Shown here: positions 11,221 to 22,197 of the stretch, one piece after another
How the letters are laid out: every line of letters begins with the position of its first letter
How positions within the stretch are numbered: the first letter of the stretch is position 1
Assembly: GCF_000764305.2 (NCBI RefSeq)
Contig: NW_025942437.1
Location: forward strand, 21,735 to 85,734
Reading direction: 5' to 3'
Origin: Hyalella azteca
Lineage: Eukaryota; Arthropoda; Malacostraca; Amphipoda; Hyalellidae
DNA: 64,000 nucleotides
Notes under the pieces: model-generated
What the model was told of the DNA's origin: nothing
Seen by the model: the letters and a program-made list of their open reading frames with translations, nothing else
Database searches by the model: none
Translations under genes and position numbers: made by a program

Positions 11221-11823
11221 TATTACAATTCTATTATCCAATCAAAGCTGGAAAGCTGAAAGTGGCTAAAATAACAAACCAATCACTAATGGAATTCTGG
11301 AAAGGGATAGGATATGTAAATAATGGACTGAAAGTGTAAAGTTCCTGGCCTTTCCAAGCTTTCAGATCCTGCTTTCCAATATGCTATGTGTACTGGTTAA
11401 TTTATTATCCCTCTAGAATTCCACACTGCATTGGAGGTCACTCAGCTCAGATCCAAAAGCTATAAGCCCATTGAATAAGATCTCAAAGAACCAGTGAAAT
11501 AATACTGAAACTTCCCAAGTAAATCCTGCTGAGTCCAGGTGTAACAAGTGGTCATCGGGCAGCTACTTCCTCACCTTCAACTTTCAAGCTGCTAACAACA
11601 ACAAACTTCGACATTGGTTAACCGGCTTAACCCTTAAATGCAGTTAATGCACGCATTTAATGTGTAGCTTAAAAAAAATTTTCAATGGTGATTCTATTTT
11701 GAAATGGGTCAATATACACATAAATTGCATCAAGTTTGAATTTTTCTTTTTATTATATAAAATCGATGGTTGTATCATTATCATATACCTAGCTATATGA
11801 TACAAGGCGCGTTTGCGGTAAAT

Positions 11824-11990
11824 ATTAGTTACTATGGAATTTGGTGAAACATTCACTATTTTTTCTAAAACAAAGGGTAATAGGCTACCACACTTTTGGC
11901 ACGTAACATAGGAAAGTGAATAACAACCAGGCTGTCCAGGCATTTTGCATCTTTGTTGCATTGTCGGTCACCACTCTGTCCACTCACCGA
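11824..11990 (-). pseudogene. piggyBac transposase C-terminal zinc finger remnant
   Basis: The minus-strand frame reads RCKMPGQPGC...YVTCQKCGSLL. A frame change in an A run (about 11,862-11,867) then leads to NSECFTKFHSN and a stop. Together these give the C-x-C...CxxC...CFxxFH pattern of the piggyBac C-terminal cysteine-rich domain, which binds the element ends. The domain identity comes from family knowledge; the frameshift is seen. It sits just inside the left TTAA-flanked terminus, where the transposase stop is expected. Confidence 0.65.
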
Positions 11991-12330
11991 CTCACGGTTA
12001 GTTCTTATCACATGGCCCCCTTCTAATCGCATGATGCTTTTTTTTATCACATGGCGCCCTTATAATCACAGAGCACACTTCTTATCACATGCGCCTTTTT
12101 GATCCCATGGCGCCATTCTTATCGCATCATTGCATGGCGACCATCATATCGCATAGAGACTTTCATATCACGAGGCGCCCAGTGGCCCATCTTATCACAT
12201 GGCACCCTTCTTATCACACGATGCCCTTGTTATCACATGAAGCTCATCTTGTCAAAAGGTGCCCTTCCTATCACTGTATCACATGGTGCCCTACACATAA
12301 CATCTTGTGCTGCCTGAGATCTGGTTGCAG
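11990..12330. repeat. Degenerate tandem repeat inside piggyBac element
   Basis: About 15 degenerate units of 18-21 bases with consensus CTTATCACATGGCGCCC, for example at 12,001, 12,047, 12,078, 12,190 and 12,207. The array lies between the transposase C-terminal remnant and the TTGTA minisatellite. It replaces transposase coding sequence. Confidence 0.75.
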
Positions 12331-12361
12331 TCTCTTATCTAGTGTGAAGCTTTGAGCCTTG

Positions 12362-12690
12362 TAAGTTTTTTTGTTCTCTGTTGTGTTGTATTGTGTTGTT
12401 CTGTGTTGTATTGTATTGTATTGTTCTGTGTTGTATTGCATTGTTCTGTGTTGTATTGTATTGTTCTGTGTTGTATTGTATTGTTCTGTGTTGTATTGTA
12501 TTGTTCTGTGTTGTATTGTATCGTTCTGTGTTGTATTGCATTGCTCTGTGTTGTATTGTATTGTTCTGTTGTGTTCTATGACCTATGTTGTGCTGCGTTG
12601 TGTTGTGGACGTGGTGTTGTTTTATGTTGTGTTGTTACTGTTGTATTGGGTTGTTCTGTGCTGTATTGCGGTGTTGTGTTGTGGTGTTGA
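12362..12690. repeat. TTGTATTGTATTGTTCTGTG minisatellite
   Basis: A 20-base unit TTGTATTGTATTGTTCTGTG is repeated nearly perfectly from about 12,395 to 12,575 and decays to TGTTGTG words on the right. Its translations are open on both strands only because the unit lacks stop words in some frames. They are rich in Cys, Val and Leu on the plus strand and Gln, Tyr, Asn and Thr on the minus strand. No gene is inferred. Confidence 0.9.
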
Positions 12691-13053
12691 GTTGTGCCTC
12701 TTGCCTCTGGATCTTCTTTTTACCACCTTTAATTTTTTTCACTTCTGCTGTCGCTGGCTTCCGCAGTTATTGTGCAGTTACTATGAATTTTAGATGGGCT
12801 ATTGTATTCTAAAATTGTGATTGCAGAATATGTGTTAGCAGAGTCATCACCATCTGAAAATACAATATAACTGTAGGAGAAAACTCATCATCTATTTGTA
12901 AACAGGTATTATTCAATCAGGATTAACTTTACCACTTGATAATGCACAAATATATTAATATACTATATTGCCATCACTGTAAAATAGAATAAAAGTCTAT
13001 GACTTGTTTGTATCAAATGAATATATACGGCTTGCATAAGTAAGCAACTGACA

Positions 13054-13269
13054 TCATGCTTGCAGACTTACCCTTATTTTTGGCGTACTGCCGAACGCAA
13101 AAGAAATAATTTTCTCACCTCCGGAATATGATTCAAGCAAGTCCACATCACAGATATAAGCGGCTAATGGGTTATTGATGTTGTCAGCATCACTGGAAGT
13201 TTTGTCATCGTCATTTACATCGAAAAAGAGAGCCTCCAGAAATTCCTTCTCAGACAAATAATGCGGCAT
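13054..13269 (-). pseudogene. piggyBac transposase N-terminal remnant
   Basis: The minus-strand frame from ATG 13,269 reads MPHYLSEKEFLEALFFDVND and then an acidic stretch with DDDKTSSDADN. Piggybac-family transposases start with a similar Leu-rich helix and an acidic run before the catalytic domain. The frame closes at 13,054, and no catalytic aspartate blocks are found downstream. Identification rests mainly on position inside a TTAA-bounded element and on the acidic character. Confidence 0.5.
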
Positions 13270-13420
13270 CACCTGGTGAAACAATATTTATTAAATACAT
13301 TACGCATTTGGAAGATGCATAGCTGCTAATCTGATGAAGAATACATTTTTCTAGATATATAATAACTAAACATACCTATTTGAATGCATTAAAAAGCATA
13401 AAATGGCAGAAAACTACCAT

Positions 13421-13845
13421 GTTGTATCATTAATGATACACATACATTTAATGCAGAAAAGTTGCCCATACGCCCCTTGTATCAGAAATGATACGACATT
13501 TTCTCTTATTGAACAAAAAACAAATACTTGAAAAGACTTATTGAAGGCTTCCATATAATCATGACAACATAAAAAAATAGGGTTTATTTTTTTCTTACCT
13601 CTGAGAGAAACGTAGAAGCCAGAATGAACCAAGAAATATGGGGCTTCCGCACACTTCCACCGACCACACCTTGTCGCTCACTGGCGTTCATGTTCACCGC
13701 ACAACACAACACCGATGTAACTTGTTTTATTCTTGTTCGATTGCGTATGTATCGTACTTGATACTAGATGTGCCACAGGCAAGTAGCCTGATTACCTTAG
13801 CATTTATAGGCAAAAATTTGGTTTGTATCATTTTTGATACACAGT
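13421..13845. repeat. Subterminal TGTATCA palindromes of piggyBac element
   Basis: Short near-palindromes recur toward the right terminus: TGTATCATTAATGATACA near 13,423, TGTATCAGAAATGATACG near 13,479, TGTATCGTACTTGATAC near 13,735 and GTATCATTTTTGATAC near 13,826. Related words occur at the left end (TTGTATCATTATC near 11,770). Repeated subterminal words are common transposase-binding sites in piggyBac-like elements; that role here is inferred. Confidence 0.6.
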
Positions 13846-13939
13846 GCATTTAAGGGTTAAGGATGGACGTGTGCAAGACTGCGAGTCACTCTTTTGAACT
13901 AGTCTATTTGCTATCAGATCTCATACTTTCGACTGATTC

Positions 13940-14253
13940 TTGAAAACTCTATTGATCACATTGACTACAGCTGCCTCAGACGGAGAATGCAGTGTGCAGT
14001 GGCCCATTTGCGCCTTAGCCACGCGGGCGTTGGTGCACACTGGGTGGACCAGGCCCGGTTTGGGATGGCACAGGACTCGACCTGCTCTATTTGTCACCAG
14101 GAGGACACCATCTCGCATTTCATGCTTGCCTGTGTTAGATTTGCAGGTCCTAGAGCAGCCTTTACCATTGCATTGGAGTCCCTTGGAAGTTGGAACCTGA
14201 ACACAGCCTTAGGAGCTGATCAGCTGAGATCAATGCAGCTCAATGCCCTTTAG
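13940..14253 (+). pseudogene. LINE ORF2 C-terminal fragment (second)
   Basis: The frame reads QCAVAHLRLSHAGVGAHW followed by CSICHQEDTISHFMLAC, again the Cys-x2-Cys...His-x4-Cys finger near the end of LINE ORF2. It is similar in layout to, but clearly diverged from, the 10,678-11,220 fragment. It begins about 80 bases after the piggyBac target site and has no upstream RT. It is a truncated copy. Confidence 0.7.
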
Positions 14254-15970
14254 TAGGTATTTTCTTATAACAATATGGAATTTTGGGCAATGCCCAAAAT
14301 TTCATATTGTTTTAGTCACATATTTAGTCCATATTGTTTTAGTTGTGGCTCATAAGGTAGTTTTTTTTTTGTCCCTAGATTATTCTGGAATTACCAGACA
14401 TATCACATAACAGTCATGAGTTTTGACTGAAAGTCTGACTAAGACATGTCTGAAATCTGAATGAATCTGCCTCCTAGGCTCCTCAGTCCTCATTGCCATC
14501 AGTCGATCCAGATGGGTGAATGACTATTGATTTTTTCCTACGTTTCCCTTTTCCATCTTCCTAAACAAAATGAAAGAAACTTACAAAACATGGGCATGAC
14601 TCGTGAGATCTGATGAAATTTTTTTTAGTTGGGATTAAGACTTGTGGCATTAGCAACAAAAGCGCCCACCAGCCTAATCTCTGTCAGAAAAAGAAAGCAA
14701 AGCAGCAGACTCGAAGCTCTGCTAGACTAGGTTGCTGCCCCAGCACACTATGGAGCATAGTGACAAACCAGAGATTTTTTTTAGAATCAGTTCATTTTCA
14801 ACTTCCTCATTTATTAAAGATGTTAACCACTTTCTTATGTATGATAATGCTGGGATCCAGAATACTTTGCTGGTCTTACCATATAGGACTAAAAAATGAA
14901 CTTGATGGAGAGTCTAAAAAACTCCCTGCTCTGCCACTATGTTGGGCAATGAGCAGAACTTGCCTAAAATTGCAGGTTAAATTGATCATTTTGTGGGTGA
15001 TTTGTAATTTATTGTGGGTGATCAAAATAGCCAAGTTCATGGGCATTCTTGTTCAATTCACAGTTAACAGTTACTTATACCAAATTTTCCAGTTTGTCAA
15101 CTCAAGTTTTGCCAGAAGATTCCTGCTTTTTTGAACAAGAGATTCTTGCTTGATGAATTAGGGTAAATGCACAATTAAGCCACCATATTCCAACATTGTG
15201 GGTAATTCCAACACTTCTCAACTTTTTCCTTTATATTAGGCTTTGTCTTAGTTCCACGCATGCATAGATGGCTCAAATAGTGACATCATACTATTGCGTG
15301 CAATATTTCCGCTAAACACTAGGTCTGGTGGGAAAATGTTAAGATTCTCAGAGCAAAAGTCCACATCACCCAGTGAGGACATTGAAACACGTGTCAAAGT
15401 TGATAGTTGAAACCGGCACCGCTGCAGCCCATCCACCTACGATCAGAGATACCGCTCAGCATTGGGTTGACCTTGTTCTACCAAATAGTGATAACTGTTT
15501 GTGTAGAAAGAATATTATGGTTTGAGACTTTTAAATATATAAGTCTGTGAATATATTAGGAATCCTTTAAGTATAATTGTATTTGCTGATTTTAAGTGGT
15601 AAATAAATTAATAGATGATTAAATTAAGAGACAGTTTTAGACACATAAAAACTAATTCCGACACAGCTCGGAATTAGACACACATAGCTCGTTCCCAGCT
15701 GTGTCGTATTCCGACTGTCTGACACAGCTCACACAGGGTATCAGAATTCCCACACAGGGTGTCAGAATTATGAATTACGATTTTGAAGCGCTGTTGGAAT
15801 TAGTCTTACAATATGCCGCATTTAGTCACACACGTGTCGGAATTCAGCGATTTTGTAGATTTGAATTCTAAAGGCTTTGACTACATATGGCAACAGTTTG
15901 TGACGTTTCATCATTGCTGGCGCATAGTGTGGTGTTTTGAGAGTGACGTAAACCAATCAGAACTTGAGTT
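14254..15970. other. No gene supported; short repeats
   Basis: A 173-codon plus-strand frame (14,613-15,134) is open but has no domain I recognise. Cys/Ser-rich and hydrophobic blocks alternate without pattern, so I do not call it. At 15,645-15,790 short words of the type ACACAGCTCGGAATTAGACAC recur. The word CACCATATTCCAACA at 15,181 is mirrored by TGTTGGAATATGGTG near 16,876, suggesting an older element that received the Tigger-like insertion at 15,978. Confidence 0.45.
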
Positions 15971-15977
15971 GCGCTTA

Positions 15978-16828
15978 CAGCAATCCCTTGATTAACGCGG
16001 TTAATAAATCCCCAAGTTTTACCGTGTTAAGCAAAACCGCGCTAATCAAACTTAAGAATATATGGGAATAATTATAATGAATCCTCAAAAATAGCAAAGG
16101 AAAGGAAAATTATGTAGTTTGATAAAAGTGAGCAGTAGATATGGCAGCGATCTTGACCAGTTGAAGGCTAACTAGTAACTAGCCCTTTACACACTGAATT
16201 ATGTTTCGAAAGTGAAAAAACAATCTGAATTACTTTTCAGATCACGGCAGTCTTTGTGTTAAACTGGCAGTAGCGACGCGCCTACTCCATCGAACGTCGT
16301 TCGAACGAGTTCACAACATGTGACGCTACCGTCACACTCGCGGCTAGATTCCAAACATGTAATTACTCTCGGTAGGAGCTTTTATTTTCTGTGTGACGAA
16401 TTCGTCACACCAGGGCTTAGAGGGCTAGAGCACCGGCATGGCGCACTTACCGGCGAACATTGCCGAACTCGATCATTCGAGTTATGAACGAGACAAGGCG
16501 CGGTTAAACCGACTCTGTAGTCAGCACGAGTGCCTACGGAACGGGACCTTATTTAAAGAATTATTGGCTGAAATTCATGAAGTAACAACATTTGGCGAAT
16601 TTTTCCAAAAGTCGTAACAAAAGTAACAACATAAGATCTAATAAGCAAAAAGTAACACTTTTGTTACGAACATAACACCTCTGGCTAGAGGCGGGAAAAT
16701 GATGCGTTATGAAAAAAAGTCGCGCTAATCAAAACTGGCACCGCGTAGATTAAGGGTAGGTCGCAAATTTTTTTTCCGCGTTAATCAAAACCGCGGTATT
16801 CAAAACCGTGCTAATCAAGGGATTGCTG
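15978..16828. mobile_element. Tigger/pogo-like MITE
   Basis: The left end CAGCAATCCCTTGATTA at 15,978 is matched exactly by its complement TAATCAAGGGATTGCTG ending at 16,828. TA lies immediately outside both ends (15,976-15,977 and 16,829-16,830). Further inside, the ACGCGGTTAAT and GCGCTAATCAAA words extend the inverted match in multiple subterminal copies. CAGT/CAGC-ATCCCT termini with a TA duplication are the pattern of pogo/Tigger elements of the Tc1/mariner superfamily. No transposase frame is visible in the 851 bases, so it is non-autonomous. Confidence 0.85.
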
Positions 16829-17694
16829 TACAGTGATCTATTTATAGCCATTTATTTCTTGTTACGTCCATAAGGTGTTGGAATATGGTGTGTTTACTAT
16901 ACAATATTCTTAACCACAATTTTTTACAATTCTGTTGAATAATCCAAATTTGACCTACACATACTGGCTAATGATAATTTTTAGACACCAGTTTATTCTG
17001 AAATTTGATTTAGAATCTGTGAATGCAACAAAAATCCCAATGCTTGTAGGTAATATATTTCACATTTTTGTGGCACTTGCCTAATTTCTTTTATACAAAG
17101 CAAGAAAAAAAAGTATATTTTGCGTTCAATCTTTAAAATTGGTTGTTACATGAAAGTTTTTATCTGCAATTTCAGGAAACTCTGCCCACATTCCAAATTA
17201 ATAGGTAGTAGGTATATTGACAGAATTAAATAAAATTGAAGGAGAATAAGCACATTTAATAAGTGATTATTGAAATTAAAAGATAAAATAGATAATTTCA
17301 TTTATTTTCAGACCATACTGGAATTGTAAAAGAGGAAGTATATACTACCTTTACTTCAGTTCACCATAAGCATTATGCACTCCCAGACTTGAAAATCTGA
17401 CAGAAGCTCTCGATAAACGTGACATAAATGCCTGTGATTGTGGCCAATTTTATATGTTTCTATTGCCCTCCCTTAATTTTCATAGGGAAATTTAAAATAC
17501 CAGTACCTACCAATTTTTTCCTGCAATGTGCAAAAATTCCCATGGAACAATATTTAGCCATAATTTCTAGAAAATTCTGCTCAATATTCCAGATTTGATG
17601 CATTCTACCTGCATCACTCCACCTGACCTGAAAGAGTCAGGTTTGGTTTTTTATAGCGCTGTGAACTTTAATTGGGTTGTTTGATCTGTTGCCA

Positions 17695-17886
17695 ATTATT
17701 AACTTTGCAGATCATTCATAGCTTGTTGCAGGTCTAGAACACACTACTCACTGCTGCAAGTTTGCATTGCTTAACATCCTGGCCACCTTGCTGATTTAAC
17801 CAGAACTATTGCAGAAAGCCTGTATCAAACCCCTAGCCTGCTGCTCCAATCTTGGTACTCTGCACTGTTACCCTTGGGCTACCCTT
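17695..17886 (-). repeat. Degenerate dimeric tRNA-SINE copy
   Basis: Read on the minus strand this matches the SINE at 24,130-24,383. It has a tRNA-like start with a decayed GGGTAACAGTGCAGAGTACC region and a decayed B box, then the second module with GTGAGTAGTGTGTTCTAGACC and the CAACAAGCTATGAATGATCTG tail region. It is the most diverged of four copies. Confidence 0.55.
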
Positions 17887-18818
17887 GCTTTTGGTTAACC
17901 AGCTTAGTACCATATTTCCAATTGTGGCTGAAGTTGCATTATTTTCTTGAAGTCAATATGAGTTAAAAACATTATTATATTTCAAGTTTTCACATTTTAT
18001 GCTTCTCAAAAATTATGATACAAAAAAATATATTTGCAGTGAATATTTGATCATGCACTTTTTCTAACAATTATGAGATTCATCCAGCAGAAAACTTTGC
18101 AGCTTCATAAATGGCAGAAAGGTGCTATTCATTTCTTAAAAAGTAGATACAGTAATATATTTTATGATTGTGGTAGTTGTATGGCATTCCTAGAACATTA
18201 GTGAAAAGTCCAATATCCAAAAAGCCCAGTTTTTTTTCATGTAATTCAAAATATCACATTTTCTTTACTGATGGAATGAGACTAAGTCCATTTAGTGATA
18301 AAAATACCTATATATACCTATATATTAATGATTTTAGTAAACAGTCAATTTGGCTCTGGAATATATTTTTAGAGAATGTATTTTCTTTAGATACTTTTTG
18401 GTTGAATCTCTTAGTGCATTGCACATATTTCACTTGAATTTAAAAATCAATATTTTTTTCTAATCGCTACCTACCTCAGATTCCATTAAATAATAGCCTT
18501 ATAGCATAACTCAAATATCTCCCTTCTAATGAGTCAAATTTCTTTCTGAGTCTCCAGGGAATTGATCTGAAGTACCTAATGAAAATATCTGCTTCTGTTA
18601 AAACAATGATTTGATGCAATATCTGTGTCGTTTTTATTGGTATATAAATCTTTGTTTTATAGATCACTACTTCTTGCTTCTACTTGACATCTGTCCAACT
18701 ATTATTTAGATTAGATCTTTCCAGACTATCTCAGCACAGCAATAACTAAAAGTGAAGAGTTGAAGATAGTTGTATAGAGTACAAAACCGTTGTAGAGCTT
18801 CAATACTGGCACCACATA

Positions 18819-20250
18819 ATGGGAGATGAACAAGAAAGAACTATGTATGTAGGCAATCTACACGATGATGTCACAGATTCATTGCTGTATGAACTATTCT
18901 TACAGGTGAATTGTGTTCTTTAGAATATACCCTTTAAGAAATTTCAATTGTTTATGTAAATTTATATTCAAATATTTGAAGTTTCATTATATACTAGGTT
19001 TTATTGCACAATAATAATCACAGTTTGTTTTTATGTTGATAAGATATTGATAATATTATCCCTAAAATTTTAGTATATTTTGCTAATAACTGGTTCTTTT
19101 GGCCTAATTTGTCAAGTAAAGGCCTGAATTTTTACCTTGCTTTTATCTGAAGTTTTAACTATATGTTCCTCTTAATTAAGTCTACCAGTTCGTCTTCTTG
19201 AACAATCTCAAAATTACATGGCGATAACTTGTATTTACTTTGTAGTAATAACTTATCACACATCTACAGGCTGGACCTCTGCAGTCAATCAATCGTGTCA
19301 AAGACCGAGAAACTGGCCGACTGAAGAACTTCGCGTTCGTGATATTCACACACGCCGTCTCGGTGCCGTACGCCATCCACCTCACGAACGGCATCAAGCT
19401 CCTGGGCCGACCTCTGAAGACCCAGCGCCGTAATAACGTAGACCTTCCTCACTACCTCAGCGTGGGTGTGCACTGTATTGAAAATGAATCCGACATTCAA
19501 CGAACTCTTAATGGTGATGAAAACCCTAGAGCTGAGGATTATTCTAAGGGGCGTGACAGCTCCTATGTACGGAAGAGTCGACATGATGGCAGTTTCAAGC
19601 CTAAGCCACTTGACCCAAACCAGACATGGAAGAATACCATTGACTACAACCTGCAGCAACAGCAGGCGCAACAACAGACCAATCATTACATGAATAATGC
19701 ATCTCTTACGGGGAACGCGTCACATTTGCTCCCTGACCGCCAACAAAGAAATGTAAACTCACGACCATCGTCGCAGTCATTCAGTGGTGGCTCCCCAGCT
19801 CGATCTGCCAGCCACTACCACCAGATGAACGACAACATTTTAGGCCAGATGAGCGGTAGTGGGGATCTTCGTAATAAGCTCGGCGGCAACAACTACCGGA
19901 GCACACGCGATGACCGCGGTGCAGCTTATAGCAACCAAAGTGCTGGTGGCTACGCCGGTGGTTATAATGGACCAAATAGATCCAGTTCACTTTACCATAC
20001 GCATTATGGCAGCACCAGTTTCGTCAACACGTATTCAGCTCAAGACAACAGTCGCAAAGGTTACAGCGGGAGTGATTACAACTCTGGGTACGGTAGTGGT
20101 CGTTATTATGACTCGTACGACAGAAATAATGGAAATAGAAATACTAACGAGGGTATGCAGCATCGCCTTGGCCGGTCTCCTAACGAAGCTCATCACCGCA
20201 GCCGCAGTTACGACAGTAAAGACTACAATAGCTGGAACCGCCGTACCTGA
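18819..20250 (+). CDS. RBM7/RBM11-like RNA-binding protein, two exons
   Basis: Exon 1 is 18,819-18,905 (29 codons) and exon 2 is 19,270-20,250. The donor CAG|GTGAAT and acceptor CTACAG|GCTGG join in phase 0 to give 355 residues. The start is the ATG of MGDEQERTMYVGNL, placed so that the RRM starts at residue 8. RNP2 is MYVGNL and RNP1 is LKNFAFVIF. The RRM runs to about residue 84 and contains THAVSVPYAIHLTNGIKL, which closely follows human RBM7 (HEVSVPYAMNLLNGIKL). The intron position before AGP fits the first loop of that RRM. RBM7 is the RNA-binding subunit of the nuclear exosome targeting (NEXT) complex, with MTR4 and ZCCHC8. The long tail is Gln-rich (QQQQAQQQ), then Gly/Tyr/Ser/Arg-rich and low complexity, so it is disordered and longer than in the human protein (266 residues). 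It is convergent with the RING gene at 22,198. Confidence 0.87.
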
Positions 20251-22197
20251 AGATAATTTTTATCCTGCAACTAAGAACCATTGTGTTGAGTAATTGGTTT
20301 CAAAATAACGAATTATGATATTTTTCAATGTGTCTCATTTACTGCCAAATTGCCAGCTTAATGAGAAAGCGTAGTACGAGGTGAATTGGTTGTCTCGCTT
20401 CCAGGTTTCGTTGAATAACAAAGTTTACGGGCAATAGTTACCGGTTACTTTAAATTTTTGGTGCATACTCCGTTGGAATTTTTTAGGTAACAAATTCTGT
20501 GCCGATGATAATCAAGGCCGCTGAGTTTTTTTATTTTTATTTTGCGTCTGCCCCCAGTACAATATAAAAGCTTAGGTTCTGCTTGCAAGGGATTTTGTCG
20601 CGTTTGAAATTGAAGATGTTCATGAATCTGGTTCCATATTTTTATTTGTAAGAAAAAGAGCCATGTTGATGTGTACGTTGTACGTGTTAGGACATTTTTA
20701 GACAATTTACATTTTTAAACCTGACATCTTCAAGTTTTCTGTCTATTCTTTTAAGAATTTTGTTCACACTATGACACTTGTAATACGACGGTACCACATT
20801 TTCGACGGTACCACACGACGGTACCACACGACTTGATACGACGGTACCACATTTTCTGACGTAACTCTTGCCGACAAAACTGTCCAGTGAAAATTTTAGG
20901 CGACTTCTGTGCTAACTGCCAGATGTAGTACAAACTTTGAAACTAATTTACCTCGTTCAAGAGGACAGTTTTGTTTCTATTTAAATGGACCTTTAGCGAT
21001 TAGGGAGACTAGAAAGACTAATTCACGACATTGAAATAGTTTAGTTCAGACAAGTTTTAGAAGATAATTTTGCTCTATATGCATTGGTAGGGAAAAGAAT
21101 TGAAAATTTAATCATATAATTAGAGGTAAAATTCGTTAACTCCTTCACACTAGCTGACTATATGTACGTATGTAGATGTAATATGTATCTTAAAAGCCTG
21201 ATCTTTAGCGATTATTCAGTATGCGTTGTAAATATTCTGACCGGTATCGAAGTACGAGGCATGTAAATGAATTATTTTGATCGCAAGACGCGTTTCCAGT
21301 TAAGGAATCATAAATTTTTATATTTTTTAAGGCGCTTGCTTCTTTCATCGCGTAACGTCCAGATTTTGTAGTAGGTAGATCGCGTAACAGGAGGACTGAT
21401 CTTCCTTCCTAAAATGGACATTTTCGTACGTCAATTTAACAGTGTTATAAAATTTTCCGCAATTTAACTCTGATATAAGCGTAGCTCTATTTCGGCATTG
21501 ATGAAGATATCTAAGCGCACCAGATTGAACTTCATGAGAAAGGCGTGCGAATATCAAGCAAAAATTCGCGCCTAATGCAGTACAAGTTTTTTTCTGTCGT
21601 GTTACCCAGTAAAGTTTTGTTCGAGCAAGTTTTACTTTCAGTGGTGGTCCATTGCCCTTTACATGGAAGATGTAGGCTTAGCGCAGTTGAAAGTTCGGTT
21701 AGATCTTCTAGTTCCAACTATCAGAGTCAAAGCCCAAATTATCAATATTCGAAGAGGCTATTCATCTGTTTTCCATTCCGACCAGTAGAAACAACATTTG
21801 GTAATGTGCTTCTTTGTTCACGAAACGGGTTAAAATGGCGTTGGCATACGCGCAACTTGCCGGGAGGCAGATTGCCGCAGGTTTGAATATTAGTAGTTGC
21901 CAAGCTCTTCGTGCTATTAAATCATGATAAGATTGCTTGGCCGAACTATGAACATTGTAATAGGAAATGGCAGAAGAATAATGCACTAAATCTGAGTTAA
22001 ATATAGAAGCCACGCAGTTAAATGCGATTTACGACGAATTCTGACATAGTTAAGGTTTATCCTCTTCATTGAAGCTTCTAAAACGAGATAGGACGCAACC
22101 AACTCTCCGAAACTCATAAATTTTATTTAAGAAAGTGCTTTAATTTCATTCATATTGAACGTAAGAAAAATTCGTAAAATCGATGAGAAATTTATCT
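20251..22197. other. Intergenic/3' UTR region between convergent genes
   Basis: No coding region is supported. The first part is likely the 3' UTR of the RBM7-like gene. A short array of CGACGGTACCACA words lies at about 20,785-20,850 (four copies). Frames at 21,345-22,013 are short, antisense to one another and without recognisable motifs. Confidence 0.5.

Larger units (their letters stand above)
11631..13856. mobile_element. piggyBac-like element, internally degenerate
   Basis: The termini are perfect 12-base inverted repeats, CCCTTAAATGCA at 11,631 and TGCATTTAAGGG ending at 13,856. Each is flanked by TTAA (11,627-11,630 and 13,857-13,860), the diagnostic target duplication of piggyBac elements. 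Minus-strand relics of the transposase ends lie inside: an acidic N-terminal frame at 13,054-13,269 and a C-terminal Cys-rich finger at 11,824-11,990. The catalytic DDD core is absent. In its place are a tandem array of CTTATCACATGGCGCCC-type words and a TTGTATTGTATTGTTCTGTG minisatellite. It is a non-autonomous derivative. Confidence 0.85.

Noticed and set aside
12335..12812. Overlapping long frames on both strands rich in Cys/Val/Leu or Gln/Tyr/Asn/Thr
   Set aside because: They are translations of the TTGTATTGTATTGTTCTGTG minisatellite, which lacks stop words; no start context or homology.
14613..15134. 173-codon plus-strand frame
   Set aside because: No recognisable domain or coherent hydropathy, surrounded by repeat relics; likely chance or decayed transposon.
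19285..19990. Antisense and alternate-frame ORFs over the RBM7-like exon
   Set aside because: Shadows of the GC-richer coding exon; the RRM frame is unambiguous.
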